Source: a virus. Taken from it: 47,637 nucleotides of DNA. The stretch covers positions 1 through 47,637 of IMG/VR virus record IMGVR_UViG_3300037587_000379; one strand, 5' to 3'. The position numbers and the translations under genes were made by a program. The notes beneath the pieces were generated by a model that saw only the letters and a list, made by a program, of their open reading frames with translations, was not told the DNA's origin and did no database searches. How positions within the stretch are numbered: the stretch's first letter is position 1; each line of letters opens with the position of its first letter. Below, one piece after another: positions 31,258-41,592 of the stretch.

Positions 31258-31715
31258 TAACATACCAAAAAGATACTGTCGAAAATGTATTCAGAGATAT
31301 TGGTGATACATTCATTAAGCATCATGAGGAAGTCGAGAGCTATACCAAAGACGTTCCTTTAGACATAGATAGAGAGCAGTATGAAGCTCTAGAGGCAGTA
31401 GGCGCGCTGCACGCAGTATCTGTAAGAGATGATGGTGAGCTAATAGGGTATTATGTTTCGATGGTCATGCCCCACCCACACCACAAAGGCAGCCTATTTG
31501 CTGTCAATGATATAATTTATATAGATCCTGAGTATAGAAAGTCAGGTGTAGCCGCAGAGATGATACTCTTTGCAGAGAATGAACTACGGGGGGCAGGCGT
31601 AGACGTTATGACATTCAGTATGAAAGCCGCCTACCCTTTTAAGAGTCTAGCTAAGCATGTAGGCTTTGAAGAAACGGAAATTGTGTACTCTAAGTACATA
31701 GGAGATAATGGATAA
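31254..31715 (+). CDS. GNAT-fold protein (T7 gp13-like position)
   Basis: 153 aa with an N-acetyltransferase pattern: VRDDGELIGYYVSMV, the acceptor strand FAVNDIIYIDPEYRKSGVAA (the Q/RxxGxG/A-type acetyl-CoA loop, here RKSGVAA) and AENELRGAGVDVMTFS. Start at MITYQKD by ATGA overlap with the preceding gene. RNAP-less and T7-like phages often carry such a gene before the internal virion proteins, where it may be structural; the acetylation target is unknown. Confidence 0.75.
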   Translation: MITYQKDTVENVFRDIGDTFIKHHEEVESYTKDVPLDIDREQYEALEAVGALHAVSVRDDGELIGYYVSMVMPHPHHKGSLFAVNDIIYIDPEYRKSGVAAEMILFAENELRGAGVDVMTFSMKAAYPFKSLAKHVGFEETEIVYSKYIGDNG

Positions 31716-32251
31716 TGGGAGCAGCAGCACCGGCAGTAGCAGCGTTTGCCGTCTCAACCTTCTTTAATTTAAAGGCAGCTAGCAAGGCTAGAGACGCAGC
31801 TCGTTCTCAACAAGCGGCCGCAGGTGAGCAACAGAAGGCTATAGGTGAACAGAGAAAGGCAGTCAAGGTTCAGCAGAGAATATCTGAGGTTCAGAACTCA
31901 CGTGCAAGACGCAGAGCAGTTGCAGCTAGTCGAAGAGAAAGAGCTAGATCAGTAGCAGCTGCAGCAAGCTCAGGGGCTATAGGTTCTTCAGGCTTAGCAG
32001 GATTCAGAGCAGGTGGTACTTCCGCAGCAGCTAGCGGCGTTAGCTTCCAGAGAGGACTGGGCGCGCTAGAGTCTCAAAGGCTAGACTTCTTAAGTACTGC
32101 AGCAGGTTTTCAGAGTGCAGCAGTAGGTTTCCAAGGACAGGCAGCAGGCTTTCAAGGACAGCAATCTACACTCACTGGACTTGGCAATATAGCTGGTAGT
32201 TTAGGAACCTTAGGTAATATAAGAACTACACCTACCTTTGGGAGAACCTAA
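31715..32251 (+). CDS. Internal virion protein, small (T7 gp14-like)
   Basis: 178 aa, Ala/Gln/Gly-rich, with an N-terminal hydrophobic segment (APAVAAFAVSTFFNLKAASK), a long helix (QQKAIGEQRKAVKVQQRISE) and Gly-rich repeats (GFQSAAVGFQGQAAGFQGQQ). This is the usual makeup of the ejected gp14 pore protein that crosses the outer membrane. It overlaps the next gene start (TAATG). Confidence 0.75.
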   Translation: MGAAAPAVAAFAVSTFFNLKAASKARDAARSQQAAAGEQQKAIGEQRKAVKVQQRISEVQNSRARRRAVAASRRERARSVAAAASSGAIGSSGLAGFRAGGTSAAASGVSFQRGLGALESQRLDFLSTAAGFQSAAVGFQGQAAGFQGQQSTLTGLGNIAGSLGTLGNIRTTPTFGRT

Positions 32252-35200
32252 TGGTAGAGATAGATCCCTTCTTTAAAGGCCCTGATGCTGTAGAGGCAGG
32301 ACGGGACAAAGAGTTCTTCACAGATAAGCAGGAGGGAGCAGTCCTTCTTGGGTCTGAGATGGCCAATAGATTGGCAGGAACGCTGGCAGTCATAGAAGGT
32401 GGAGAGGATGTGACTAGCCGCTTCACCGCTATAAAGGATGGGGTACTAGCTACAGCTGATACTAGCCCACTAGACAGGTTCAAAGAGAAGTACTTCATAG
32501 AGTCTAATGAGCTTACTACACAAGCAGTGGCTACCTACTTAGCTGATGGGTCTAAGACTTCTAAGGATAAGGCAGACTTTGTAGACACAGTTGCCCGTAA
32601 CCAGAATGAGTTGCTAGGTACACCAGATATCAATAGGGCCTTCATAGATAGTCAGGCTACAGGTGCTATCACTCGTACGATACAAGACAAGGTAAGTCAG
32701 AATGTCCTTATCTCGAACATCGAAGAGATCAACGAAGCTAACCGTAAAGGTCAAGAAATATTCTCCCAGATCAACGAAGAGATAGTTCTTAAAGATTTTG
32801 GAACCATAGCTGATGCAGCAGAGATGCTGCTCATCCCAGGCTTCGGCTTCCGCATGAACAATGTTCTCAATGAGAGCATGCCTGGATTATCTGCAGAACT
32901 AGCAGCAAGCACAGGCTTTGATATAGGCAGTATACACATCCCTGGGGTGACAGATCTGAGTGCAGGCTTCCTGCCAGGAGAGATGCTCACCCTGTGGAAA
33001 GAGAAGATGCGCACAGGTACCCCCTCCTTCAGGGTGCAGGTAGCTGGGCGTATGCAGTCCGCACTCAAGAAGCATACAGGCTTCCTGCAGGATGAGAATG
33101 AGCTAGAAGCTTGGACTACCCTGATGGATACCCTGGGTAATCTGAACCCAACAGATGATGAGGTACAGCTAGACCGCTGGTTGAATAACGTAGCTGGTGT
33201 AGCAGATCTCGTCTTCCTAGGTGGGTTGATAGATGGCACTAGACAACTTATAAGCAAGGTTAGGGCAGGCTCAGCAGCTAGAATGCTAGCTGATACTAAC
33301 CCTACAGCTGCACGTAACTTCTTTACAGAGGCTATAACTGATGGTACTGAGCAGCTTGCAAAGGCAGCGGGTACCACTCGTAATGATATACTTCAGACCT
33401 ACTCCCTACCTAAACCAGTAGGTGCCAAGGTCAATAGTGGCCCTGACATAGCCCCTGAGGTAGTTGATAAAGGTCATGAGATCTTCGACAACGTCTCACA
33501 CAGCTCCCTGAACTTCTATGATACAGAGGTACAGGCTGCAGCAGATAGGACTATACGTCAGCTAGAAGAATTGGCAGAGGCTACACCTAATGTACACCTT
33601 AGTAAGAGTATCATCTCCTCAGGTGAGGATGGTGGGTACAAGGCTAGGGTAGCAATAGGTGCATCAGCAGACAGAGGCTTCACTACCGCAGGTGAGGCCA
33701 GAGACGTAGCTGAGGGATTCATGGAGGTAGCTAATGGCGCCTCTTTTGAGATCCGCAAGAGGGACTATGCCTCTAGTGAACTTGTCCCTATGGTGAAGGG
33801 TGAGAATGAATTAGAGCAGGGTGAGTACTTCGTACTGATAGATCAAGAAGTTGTGCCAACTAAATTGGATGTTGGGGGGCACCAGCTAGGTACAGTTACT
33901 GGTGTCTCTGGTGGAGTAGCTAAATACTTTGATCCGAATGGGCGTCTAGCTGCCTTCATAACAAACGCAGCTGTACGGGCCGTAGACAAAGAGGCATCAG
34001 TACGTACCCAGTTTGCAGCAGTTGTCCGAAACTTCTCAAACCTAGGAGCTAGGAAGCAGAGTCATGTACTCTACGCACTAGAAGAGAGTAGCCAGCAGCG
34101 CAGATGGATGGAGTTAGATGAGTTATTGGAACGCTTTGATGGTGATACACGGATAGTCAAGGGGTACATAGCAGTACGATCTCATGAAGACCTACTCTGG
34201 GTTGTGAACAATGACAGGCTGCGTAAAGAGTTAATAGACAACAACTGGTTTCATCTATCGTCACAAGACTTTGACACTTTTGCTACAGCTATGACCAAGC
34301 AGTCTGCAGAGAATAATATACGTGCCTACTATGATCCAGTTCAGAAGCTGGTTATAGAGACAGACCCTGCCAGCATAGGGCAGATGTATGAAGAAGGCTT
34401 AGCTTTTGGAAGAATGCGTGGAGACCAGCAAGTAGGTAACCACAGAACAGAGTTTGTTTTGATAGATAAGAATAAAGGTACCTCTCTTAATAGGATACCT
34501 GAACATGTTATGCGATATATCCCGGGCTACATCACGGTAATACATGACACCTCCCACCTGATAAAGAAAAGACTTACCGGTATCAAGAGGAATGGAGAAC
34601 TTATCGCAGGTAACCTTGCTGAGGGTCTTGAGAAAGGAGAGATGCTCCAAACATTTAGAACTGCAGCTAACAAGGCAGAAGCAAACAGAGCGGCCAGAGC
34701 TTTTAATTTAAATGCTGAGCCAGGTGTTAGGTATGTAGTTGTGGAGGCTAAAGAAGTAAGAGATGTACGCTATGCGGATCAGTTGGATCTAGACAGTATG
34801 AGAGATTCTGGCAGGCTTTTCTTCAGCAGACGTTCCCCCACTGTTAAGAGTGTAACAGGTCAAAATGTTCTGGTGAATATCCAAGACTCTATGAAGCGGG
34901 CTGCTTCAGCCACGGCTAGGCATCTAGCCTTTGATGAGTTCTCAGCTGCATTTCGAACAAGGTGGGAAAATGATTACAAGCAATTCTCAACTACTGGAGC
35001 CTTCCCAGCTAACCCAAAGGCAATGAAAGAAAGACCAGCAGCTATAGATGAACAGTCTGACTATGATGATGCGGTAGCCCTTGCGGACTATATAAACATA
35101 GTGGAGGGCGCTGATAATAGCTTCACGTCTGCTATGACTAAAAAATCTCTACTGTGGGTAGCTAACTATATTACAGGGGAGGGGTTGGGGCCTTACAGTA

Positions 35201-37071
35201 GGATGCAACGGCTCAAAGAGGGTACTGCAGAGTTTCTCCTTGCAAGAGCTAAGAAACCAGACTTCTTAGTTAATGTTCCTAAGAGTGTAGCCTTCATACA
35301 ATTCCTAGCCTTCAGCCCAATTAGGCAATTATGGATGCAGGCGTCACAGGCTACAATCTATGCAGGTGTAGACCATGGCTTCAAATATATGGTACGACCA
35401 GGTAAAGAAGGATTAGCTTGGCAGGGTAGCGCCCTAGCCACTGGCCTTCTCTCTCTAGACCACCCTAAGGTTTGGCAGAAGGTGGCCCCCACAGCTGCTA
35501 AGGCCTTGGACATGACAGTCCCAGAGTATAAAGAATTCATACTGAACTTCCGTAGGTCTGGACTAAATAATATAAGTTCTAATGAGTATGCTTCCATCAT
35601 GACACTAGACCCACGCACAGTTGTGGCCACTGGTGGAAACAAGATGGTAGAGAGGATACTGCAGCTAGGAGCTACAGGTGTCCGTGGAGCTTCAGCCCTT
35701 ACTCGCTTTGCTAGAGATATAGGGTTTGGCTTAGGGGAGATGATGAACATACAGACATCTTACTTAGTGGCGATGAATAGGTTCCTGAAGAATAACCCTA
35801 AACAGACGCTCAGAACTATACAGTTCAATAAGGATACCATAGACCTTATTGCAGCTGATGCACGACAACTCTCTTTCAACATGGCTAGAGCTGGTAATAC
35901 TGCACAGAGCAAGGGTGCACTCTCTTTACTCCTGCAGTTCACCTCTCACCAGCAGAAAGCTCTGCAGATAATGCTACCTACAGCAGTGGCTGGAAAAGCA
36001 ATTCCAGGTATAAGTAAGATAGCTAATAAGAGATTCAATCAGAGAGAGAAGAACAGGATACTCTTCAATAATGTGATACTTTATGGTGCCTCAGGTGTAG
36101 GGCTAGCTGGTCTCTACGAAGCAGCCAGAGATGAAGCAGGCATAGTAGTACCAGATGAGGTAGATGATCTTATTCGTGGTGGTCTACAAGATCTGCTCCT
36201 AAATGCAGCACTCAATCTAGCTACAGATAGTGATGGGGATATCTCTTTCTCTAGGACCATGGCTCCCCTCTCCGGTGCACCAGCAGGTAACCCGGCAAGT
36301 AAGATATTTGATATCCTTATGGATTCAAATGGTTCTATCTTAGACGTGATTCCAGGTGTATCAGCGATATCAAATGTGACTGAGGCTATTGAGATGGTAC
36401 TGGATATCTACTCTGTAAGACCATTACCACAAGGGAAGAAATTCCTTTTAGCTTTCGATGAATTCTCAAGACTTCTACCTCAATATAATAACTTCATGAA
36501 GGCGCTCTTTGCATTTAGAACTGGGCAGATGGCAAGTAGTAGCGGAAGCCCTATAGCCAATGTGCAACTTACAGAAATTATAGCTAGAGGTCTAGTAGGT
36601 ACACCTTCTGAGAAGGAGATTCAGATAAATGATATCCTATACAGTGGTAAACACTTCAACAAAGGCCCCTTAGATGAAGAACAAGAGATACGTGAGATAG
36701 CCCGTCAAAGCTACAAGTTTCACAAGACACTCTCTTTCCGGCTAGGACTGGGAGAGATAGACAAGGATGAAGTACGCAGGCTTATGACGAATGATGGCTA
36801 CCTACTGCAACACAGTCTAGACCCTACTAGGTTAGAAGCGGTAAACAGAGCTAAGTGGGAGCTGTATCTAAATGACCAAGATGAGAACGGAGAGAATAAG
36901 CTCACAGAGTTATATGATAGGCTGCTAACTAAGGGGTTTATAGACACAGCAGATCCACTGCTGACACAGATTAAGAACACAGAAGAGTTCGAGGGTAAGG
37001 CAGAACTACTAGGCCTTGTACAAGATATGATAGATCTCAAGAATGAGCTTGATGAAGAGGGAGGTAACTAA
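32251..37071 (+). CDS. Large internal virion protein (1606 aa)
   Basis: The largest gene. The position and size match the ejected core proteins of T7 (gp15/gp16). Long helical stretches alternate with mixed domains; a hydrophobic helix pair (NNVILYGASGVGLAGLYEAA; FLAFSPIRQLWMQASQATIY) lies in the C-terminal half. I see no lysozyme or SLT motif; a peptidoglycan-active gene is separate, downstream. It starts directly after the gp14-like protein and ends in a TAATG overlap with the next core protein. Confidence 0.75.
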   Translation: MVEIDPFFKGPDAVEAGRDKEFFTDKQEGAVLLGSEMANRLAGTLAVIEGGEDVTSRFTAIKDGVLATADTSPLDRFKEKYFIESNELTTQAVATYLADGSKTSKDKADFVDTVARNQNELLGTPDINRAFIDSQATGAITRTIQDKVSQNVLISNIEEINEANRKGQEIFSQINEEIVLKDFGTIADAAEMLLIPGFGFRMNNVLNESMPGLSAELAASTGFDIGSIHIPGVTDLSAGFLPGEMLTLWKEKMRTGTPSFRVQVAGRMQSALKKHTGFLQDENELEAWTTLMDTLGNLNPTDDEVQLDRWLNNVAGVADLVFLGGLIDGTRQLISKVRAGSAARMLADTNPTAARNFFTEAITDGTEQLAKAAGTTRNDILQTYSLPKPVGAKVNSGPDIAPEVVDKGHEIFDNVSHSSLNFYDTEVQAAADRTIRQLEELAEATPNVHLSKSIISSGEDGGYKARVAIGASADRGFTTAGEARDVAEGFMEVANGASFEIRKRDYASSELVPMVKGENELEQGEYFVLIDQEVVPTKLDVGGHQLGTVTGVSGGVAKYFDPNGRLAAFITNAAVRAVDKEASVRTQFAAVVRNFSNLGARKQSHVLYALEESSQQRRWMELDELLERFDGDTRIVKGYIAVRSHEDLLWVVNNDRLRKELIDNNWFHLSSQDFDTFATAMTKQSAENNIRAYYDPVQKLVIETDPASIGQMYEEGLAFGRMRGDQQVGNHRTEFVLIDKNKGTSLNRIPEHVMRYIPGYITVIHDTSHLIKKRLTGIKRNGELIAGNLAEGLEKGEMLQTFRTAANKAEANRAARAFNLNAEPGVRYVVVEAKEVRDVRYADQLDLDSMRDSGRLFFSRRSPTVKSVTGQNVLVNIQDSMKRAASATARHLAFDEFSAAFRTRWENDYKQFSTTGAFPANPKAMKERPAAIDEQSDYDDAVALADYINIVEGADNSFTSAMTKKSLLWVANYITGEGLGPYSRMQRLKEGTAEFLLARAKKPDFLVNVPKSVAFIQFLAFSPIRQLWMQASQATIYAGVDHGFKYMVRPGKEGLAWQGSALATGLLSLDHPKVWQKVAPTAAKALDMTVPEYKEFILNFRRSGLNNISSNEYASIMTLDPRTVVATGGNKMVERILQLGATGVRGASALTRFARDIGFGLGEMMNIQTSYLVAMNRFLKNNPKQTLRTIQFNKDTIDLIAADARQLSFNMARAGNTAQSKGALSLLLQFTSHQQKALQIMLPTAVAGKAIPGISKIANKRFNQREKNRILFNNVILYGASGVGLAGLYEAARDEAGIVVPDEVDDLIRGGLQDLLLNAALNLATDSDGDISFSRTMAPLSGAPAGNPASKIFDILMDSNGSILDVIPGVSAISNVTEAIEMVLDIYSVRPLPQGKKFLLAFDEFSRLLPQYNNFMKALFAFRTGQMASSSGSPIANVQLTEIIARGLVGTPSEKEIQINDILYSGKHFNKGPLDEEQEIREIARQSYKFHKTLSFRLGLGEIDKDEVRRLMTNDGYLLQHSLDPTRLEAVNRAKWELYLNDQDENGENKLTELYDRLLTKGFIDTADPLLTQIKNTEEFEGKAELLGLVQDMIDLKNELDEEGGN

Positions 37072-39086
37072 TGGTTACTCTGACACGCAGTGGGGACACT
37101 GAGATCCCCTTCCGAGATACAGGTATACGGAATTTCCCAGCTCTACGCTCCAGTGCTCCACCTGATCGCTCAGGAGAGATAGCTGGTAACGCTATAGCTA
37201 GGGGTATCACAGGTATAGTACCTCTAATAGAGCAGGGGAATAGACAACGCTTCTTATCTAGTGTAAGTTCATCTCTTGATGACACACAGCTCACAGCGGG
37301 TGCATTGGAGGCTGTGGGTACAGACGCACAGACAGAACTGGGACCTGAAGATAAGAACTTTATCAACCAGCTGCATGCACAGAATGCTAGGATAAATCTA
37401 CAGGTAGAGCAGGGAGTCCTGAGGGATAGGGATGTACGTGCCTCACGCCTAGCCGTAGCACACTCAGCTATACAAGCTAACCCACACCTAGCCCCTGAGA
37501 TCAATGATCTATTCCAGTCCCGCTTCGGTAGGGGTGTAGGAGAAGAGAGCCTAGCCCTTAGAGAAGAGAGCCTGGCAGCAGGGGTAGCAGCTAAGAAGCA
37601 GTTTGATGATGGGGTACGAGAGTCCTCTAGAATCTTTGGTATCTCTACAGCTGCACCTATTGATGTACAGTTAGAACTACAGCGACCCTTCTTAGAATCA
37701 CAGACGAGACTCAGTCTGTCTAAGCAGAGTAACGACCAAGCTAGTGAAGACACCAAGTTAAACAAGAATCTCAATAATGACAAGATAGCTGCTCAGCTGC
37801 CAGACCTGATACGTATAACAGCTGGCTCTGTACAGGGAATAGTCTCTAGTATAGATCCAGAGACAGCCTCCGACGAGGAGGTTCAGACTGTCTTACTACA
37901 GCTGGACAACCTAAAGATAGCTACACTACTGGGTGCACAAGAGCAGTTTGGCCGGACACATACAGCTGAAGAACTAATCTCTAAGGGTAAGAGCATCTTT
38001 GACCTTATAGATAATAGGATAGCTTGGGTGAATGGGGAGATACCTAAGGCACAAATAGAGGCTAGAGAGGCAGCTATTAGTGGCACAGCCTTCAACAAAT
38101 TACTATTACAACCAGGTGTAGCTGAGAACTTAGCTAAGCTTGAAGCCTTGAAAGGGGTCTCTGCCTTAATCTCTAACATACCAGCATTAGCCTCCCGTTT
38201 CAAGCTAGCAGGTCTTGCGGAACCAGGCATAGATCTAGTAAGAGCTATCACCCCTGAAGGTGTAGCAGAGAAGCAGACAGCTACACCCCCCACACCTACA
38301 AGCACAAGCCAGAACTTCTATGACTGGATGTTGAATACAATCTCATCCGCCTTCGGTACAGACAGCTACTCTTCAGTAGCCACAACCGCTGGAGATGAGG
38401 CAGCTGGTCTACACATGAAAGATGTAGCCTATGCTATCCAGGCAAACTTTGATAACAATGAGACAGTTGACATCCTAGTGGATGCCATGACTAAGTACAC
38501 TAATGGCTGGCAGAGGGCACCACAGGACATCCCTATGGATGTGTATGATGCCTTCCTAGACGTCGTGGCAGACGACAGGTGGATCAAGTTTAGATCAGGT
38601 GAGGAAAGCCCTATCCTACCACAGAACCTCGTCAGTGGCTTCCAGGAGGCCACACAGCGCATGCGTAATAGCCTGGCTGGAGATATAGGTCAGACCCTGA
38701 GTATACCACTAGACCTACGTGAGGTAGGGGGCCAATTACTTATAGGTGAGATGCTGGAAGTTAAGGTAGCTGCTGACGGCTCCCTGGCTTTCTTACCAGC
38801 AGCAGGATTAGAAGGAGATACAAACGTTTTGAAAGCAGCATCAGCACTCAGCAGAAACTATGGCACCTTCTTCGGTAAACTAGTACGAGCACACTCTCAT
38901 GTAGTCTTTAAAGATACAGACTATCAGAGAAGTGCTAGAGCTATCTTAGCCACAGGTGAGTTCGTAAGGGCAGGCACCTTCGGACAAGAGGCTGCACCAG
39001 TGGAAACAGTTCAGGATGAGCAGGTGGAGCCAACTAGGGTTCGTAGATATAACCCAGCTACACAGAAATTTGAGAGCGTGCAGTAA
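37071..39086 (+). CDS. Second internal virion/core protein (671 aa)
   Basis: Mostly helical, with an N-terminal unstructured, basic segment (VTLTRSGDTEIPFRDTGIRN) and Ala/Leu/Gln-rich helices; the C-terminus has acidic/basic tails (VETVQDEQVEPTRVRRYNPA). Linked by overlaps to the 1606-aa protein and the downstream peptidoglycan-type gene, so it is probably the gp15-like core partner. Identity rests on gene order. Confidence 0.65.
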   Translation: MVTLTRSGDTEIPFRDTGIRNFPALRSSAPPDRSGEIAGNAIARGITGIVPLIEQGNRQRFLSSVSSSLDDTQLTAGALEAVGTDAQTELGPEDKNFINQLHAQNARINLQVEQGVLRDRDVRASRLAVAHSAIQANPHLAPEINDLFQSRFGRGVGEESLALREESLAAGVAAKKQFDDGVRESSRIFGISTAAPIDVQLELQRPFLESQTRLSLSKQSNDQASEDTKLNKNLNNDKIAAQLPDLIRITAGSVQGIVSSIDPETASDEEVQTVLLQLDNLKIATLLGAQEQFGRTHTAEELISKGKSIFDLIDNRIAWVNGEIPKAQIEAREAAISGTAFNKLLLQPGVAENLAKLEALKGVSALISNIPALASRFKLAGLAEPGIDLVRAITPEGVAEKQTATPPTPTSTSQNFYDWMLNTISSAFGTDSYSSVATTAGDEAAGLHMKDVAYAIQANFDNNETVDILVDAMTKYTNGWQRAPQDIPMDVYDAFLDVVADDRWIKFRSGEESPILPQNLVSGFQEATQRMRNSLAGDIGQTLSIPLDLREVGGQLLIGEMLEVKVAADGSLAFLPAAGLEGDTNVLKAASALSRNYGTFFGKLVRAHSHVVFKDTDYQRSARAILATGEFVRAGTFGQEAAPVETVQDEQVEPTRVRRYNPATQKFESVQ

Positions 39087-39874
39087 TGGCAGGCTTCCAA
39101 ACAGTTATTATTGGGGACACAACCTATGAGTACCCAGCAGAGATGAGAGACAGCCGACTTTTTGACCTTCTCAGGGTAGAGCTAGATAGTGCAAACATGT
39201 CAGCACCCAGCAGGAATACCCTCGATATTGAAAAAGAGGATGTGCCGCGGGGGGTTAGGAATAATAACCCAGGCAATATAGACTTCAGGGAAGACACTGT
39301 TTGGGAAGGTCAGTTAGGCAGAGAAAAAAACAAGGGTCGCTTTGTTCGCTTTGATACACCAGAAAAGGGTGTGCGTGCGATGACTAAGATCCTGCAAACT
39401 TACAATGATCGTGGACAAAGAACTCTAAAAGATATCATCTTCGGTATACCAGACAAAGATGGTGTACGCCAGATGGGTTGGGCACCAGAAGTGGAGAACG
39501 ACTCCCAAGGGTATGTAGATTTCCTAGTTGACAGGACTGGTTTTAAGCAGGGGGAACCTCTGGATCTTACAGACCACGAGACACTGCTAAAAGTCTTGTC
39601 AGGTATCATAAGATTTGAGAACGGCACTGATCCTTACAGTGATACCACTATACTGCAAGGTATAGATGAAGCTATAGGTAAGCCTCTAGATCTAGAGGAA
39701 TTGTTACGAGAGGAAGAGCTTATAAGCACCCTCTCAGATACACCAGCTGAAGAAGACAAGGGCGTTACAAAGAGTCCAGGTATTGAGCGTTTAGAACCTG
39801 GCTTCTTTCAAAGAGATAATGGCACCTTCTTCGAGGTGACTCCAGACGGAGGCATAGTCGAACATGGTGCGTAG
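39086..39874 (+). CDS. Virion protein with peptidoglycan-active-type domain
   Basis: 262 aa. The motif RGVRNNNPGNIDFREDTVWE (about residues 54-73) and the following FDTPEKGVRAMTKILQTYND are typical of virion-associated, lysozyme-like phage proteins that process peptidoglycan at entry. The short N-terminal part is beta-rich, the C-terminal part acidic. No other endolysin is recognised in the genome, so this domain may also serve lysis. Catalytic residue assignment is not possible from this alone. Confidence 0.65.
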   Translation: MAGFQTVIIGDTTYEYPAEMRDSRLFDLLRVELDSANMSAPSRNTLDIEKEDVPRGVRNNNPGNIDFREDTVWEGQLGREKNKGRFVRFDTPEKGVRAMTKILQTYNDRGQRTLKDIIFGIPDKDGVRQMGWAPEVENDSQGYVDFLVDRTGFKQGEPLDLTDHETLLKVLSGIIRFENGTDPYSDTTILQGIDEAIGKPLDLEELLREEELISTLSDTPAEEDKGVTKSPGIERLEPGFFQRDNGTFFEVTPDGGIVEHGA

Positions 39875-40340
39875 AGTAAGTGCACTCCCCTCTAGGCTGC
39901 TAAAAGGAGCGGATGGAGAGCGGGGTGACAGAGGTGCGAGAGGTGAGCAGGGTGCACAAGGGTTGCAGGGTGCAGCAGGTGCAAAAGGATCCCAAGGGAC
40001 ACAAGGAGGTTCGGGACCTGTAGGCCACTCCCCAGGGCATGAGGTACAGAACGGTGAGATCCGCTTCTTACAGCCTGATGGTCAGTGGGGAGAGTGGATA
40101 TCCATAACTAGTCCCTCTGGTGGGGGCAAAATATCCACCAATACTTATACCGCAGTTACGACTGCATCTTTTACCATACCTAGGCGTACGCTAGACCTAG
40201 GTATAAATATTTTTGGGGTAAGGGTAACCCCAGCAACAATACTCTTACCCAAGAAAGTGGACAAGCGCTCTATCATCGTCATAAAGGACGAGGTAGGGGA
40301 TGCTGGCACTGATAACATAACAATCCAAGTAGAGAATTAA
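39864..40340 (+). CDS. Collagen-like fibre protein (158 aa)
   Basis: About 12-14 Gly-X-Y triplets (GADGERGDRGARGEQGAQG...) from residue 15 to about 57, then a beta-rich trimerisation/tip domain. Such collagen-like segments make trimeric phage fibres or adhesins. The start overlaps the preceding gene (ATGGTGCG). Confidence 0.8.
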   Translation: MVRRVSALPSRLLKGADGERGDRGARGEQGAQGLQGAAGAKGSQGTQGGSGPVGHSPGHEVQNGEIRFLQPDGQWGEWISITSPSGGGKISTNTYTAVTTASFTIPRRTLDLGINIFGVRVTPATILLPKKVDKRSIIVIKDEVGDAGTDNITIQVEN

Positions 40341-40345
40341 ATAAA

Positions 40346-40801
40346 ATGGCTTCAGGTGATCTGACAGTTTTTGCACAACTCAAGTTAGACTATGGTGATA
40401 AACTCCATAACCTTAGTACTGACACCTTTAAACTGGGCCTGGTCACTAGTGTTACCACGCCTACAGAGACAACAGCAGACCCTAGGTGGGGAGCAGGTGG
40501 TACTACCAACTTCGCTACCAATGAGGTAACTCCGGGTGGTAACTATACCACTGGTGGAGATACTATTGGTGCTAGTGACCACTGGACACTCACCTCTGCA
40601 ACGGTTACCTTCGATGGGGATAATATAACTATCCTCCAGAATGCTAGTAACCCGACTAATGCACGCTGGGGTATCTTATACAATGATACAGATGCGGGTA
40701 AGAGGGCAGTCCTCTTCTTAGATCTGGGAACAGATAGAGATCTAAGTGCTGGCGACTTCACCATTACCTGGAATGCAAGCGGCCTCTTCACTAAGACATA
40801 G
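40346..40801 (+). CDS. 151-aa structural-type protein
   Basis: Beta-rich, of the kind often found next to tail fibres (DLTVFAQLKLDYGDKLHNLS ... FDGDNITILQNASNPTNARW ... LFLDLGTDRDLSAGDFTITW). Unrecognised role; probably a fibre-tip or baseplate accessory. Confidence 0.65.
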   Translation: MASGDLTVFAQLKLDYGDKLHNLSTDTFKLGLVTSVTTPTETTADPRWGAGGTTNFATNEVTPGGNYTTGGDTIGASDHWTLTSATVTFDGDNITILQNASNPTNARWGILYNDTDAGKRAVLFLDLGTDRDLSAGDFTITWNASGLFTKT

Positions 40802-40810
40802 GATATAGAC

Positions 40811-41113
40811 ATGGCTACATATACAGAACTTCGTGGTGCCTTCGGTAACGATGCCCTACGTAATAGGGTAGTTATGGCGACTGTCATAGCTGCATACGGC
40901 CTCCTAGCTACAGCACCTACAGCTGCAGACAGGGCCTGGATCTCAGCAGTCTTTGCTAACCCAGAGATAGAGGGTAGAAAGGCCTTCATGGGCATCCTAG
41001 CAGCTAATGCAGGGCTCTCTATTATTAATATAGAAGCAGCTACAGACGCAGCTATACAGGTACAGGTAGAAGTTGTAGTGCCCAGTCTAGTCTCGGCTAT
41101 GGCAGGAGTATAA
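40811..41113 (+). CDS. 100-aa helical protein
   Basis: MATYTELRGAFGNDALRNRV, Ala-rich helices and a VQVEVVVPSL end; often seen beside the 151-aa type in phages. Possibly a tail assembly factor or chaperone. Nine bp after the previous gene. Confidence 0.6.
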   Translation: MATYTELRGAFGNDALRNRVVMATVIAAYGLLATAPTAADRAWISAVFANPEIEGRKAFMGILAANAGLSIINIEAATDAAIQVQVEVVVPSLVSAMAGV

Positions 41114-41116
41114 GGT

Positions 41117-41584
41117 ATGGCTATAGGTACAGACAGTGCCATTGAGTTCTTTGGCTCTAAGACACTACTAGGTACTACTACTAGCACAGTTCTTAATGAT
41201 GCCTTCTCTGATGGCACGAATGATTTAGATGCCTGGACTAATGTTGATGATGCTCCTCAAGCTACCTTAGCACTAGAGTTTACAACTGCTACTACAGGTG
41301 ATGCTAATAGTGTCATCAACCTGTATGCCCGTGTCATGAATGTAGGCTCAGCTGATACAGAGGATTCTCAGACACCTGATGCTAATTTCCAGCATACATA
41401 TCTCGGCAGTTTCCCCCACAATAACCCAGCTACAGGTGAGCAGGCTGTGAGTATAGTTGTGTCACTGCCCAATGTCTCCTCTCAGCAAGTCTATGAGTTC
41501 TTTATAGAGAACAAGACGGGGCAGACAATTAGTGCAAGCTGGGAGCTGACGATTCGGCCTAAGACACTCGGACCACATGCCTAG
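41117..41584 (+). CDS. 155-aa beta-rich structural protein
   Basis: Jelly-roll-like pattern (VLNDAFSDGTNDLDAWTNVD; VINLYARVMNVGSADTE; SVVVSLPNVSSQQVYEFFIE; SASWELTIRPKTLG). Probably a fibre or receptor-binding accessory; unrecognised. Confidence 0.6.
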   Translation: MAIGTDSAIEFFGSKTLLGTTTSTVLNDAFSDGTNDLDAWTNVDDAPQATLALEFTTATTGDANSVINLYARVMNVGSADTEDSQTPDANFQHTYLGSFPHNNPATGEQAVSIVVSLPNVSSQQVYEFFIENKTGQTISASWELTIRPKTLGPHA

Positions 41585-41592
41585 AGGCTAGT

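Noticed and set aside
32751-33377. Long minus-strand frames under the internal virion genes
   Set aside because: They are antisense shadows of the 1606-aa gene without SDs or credible protein character.
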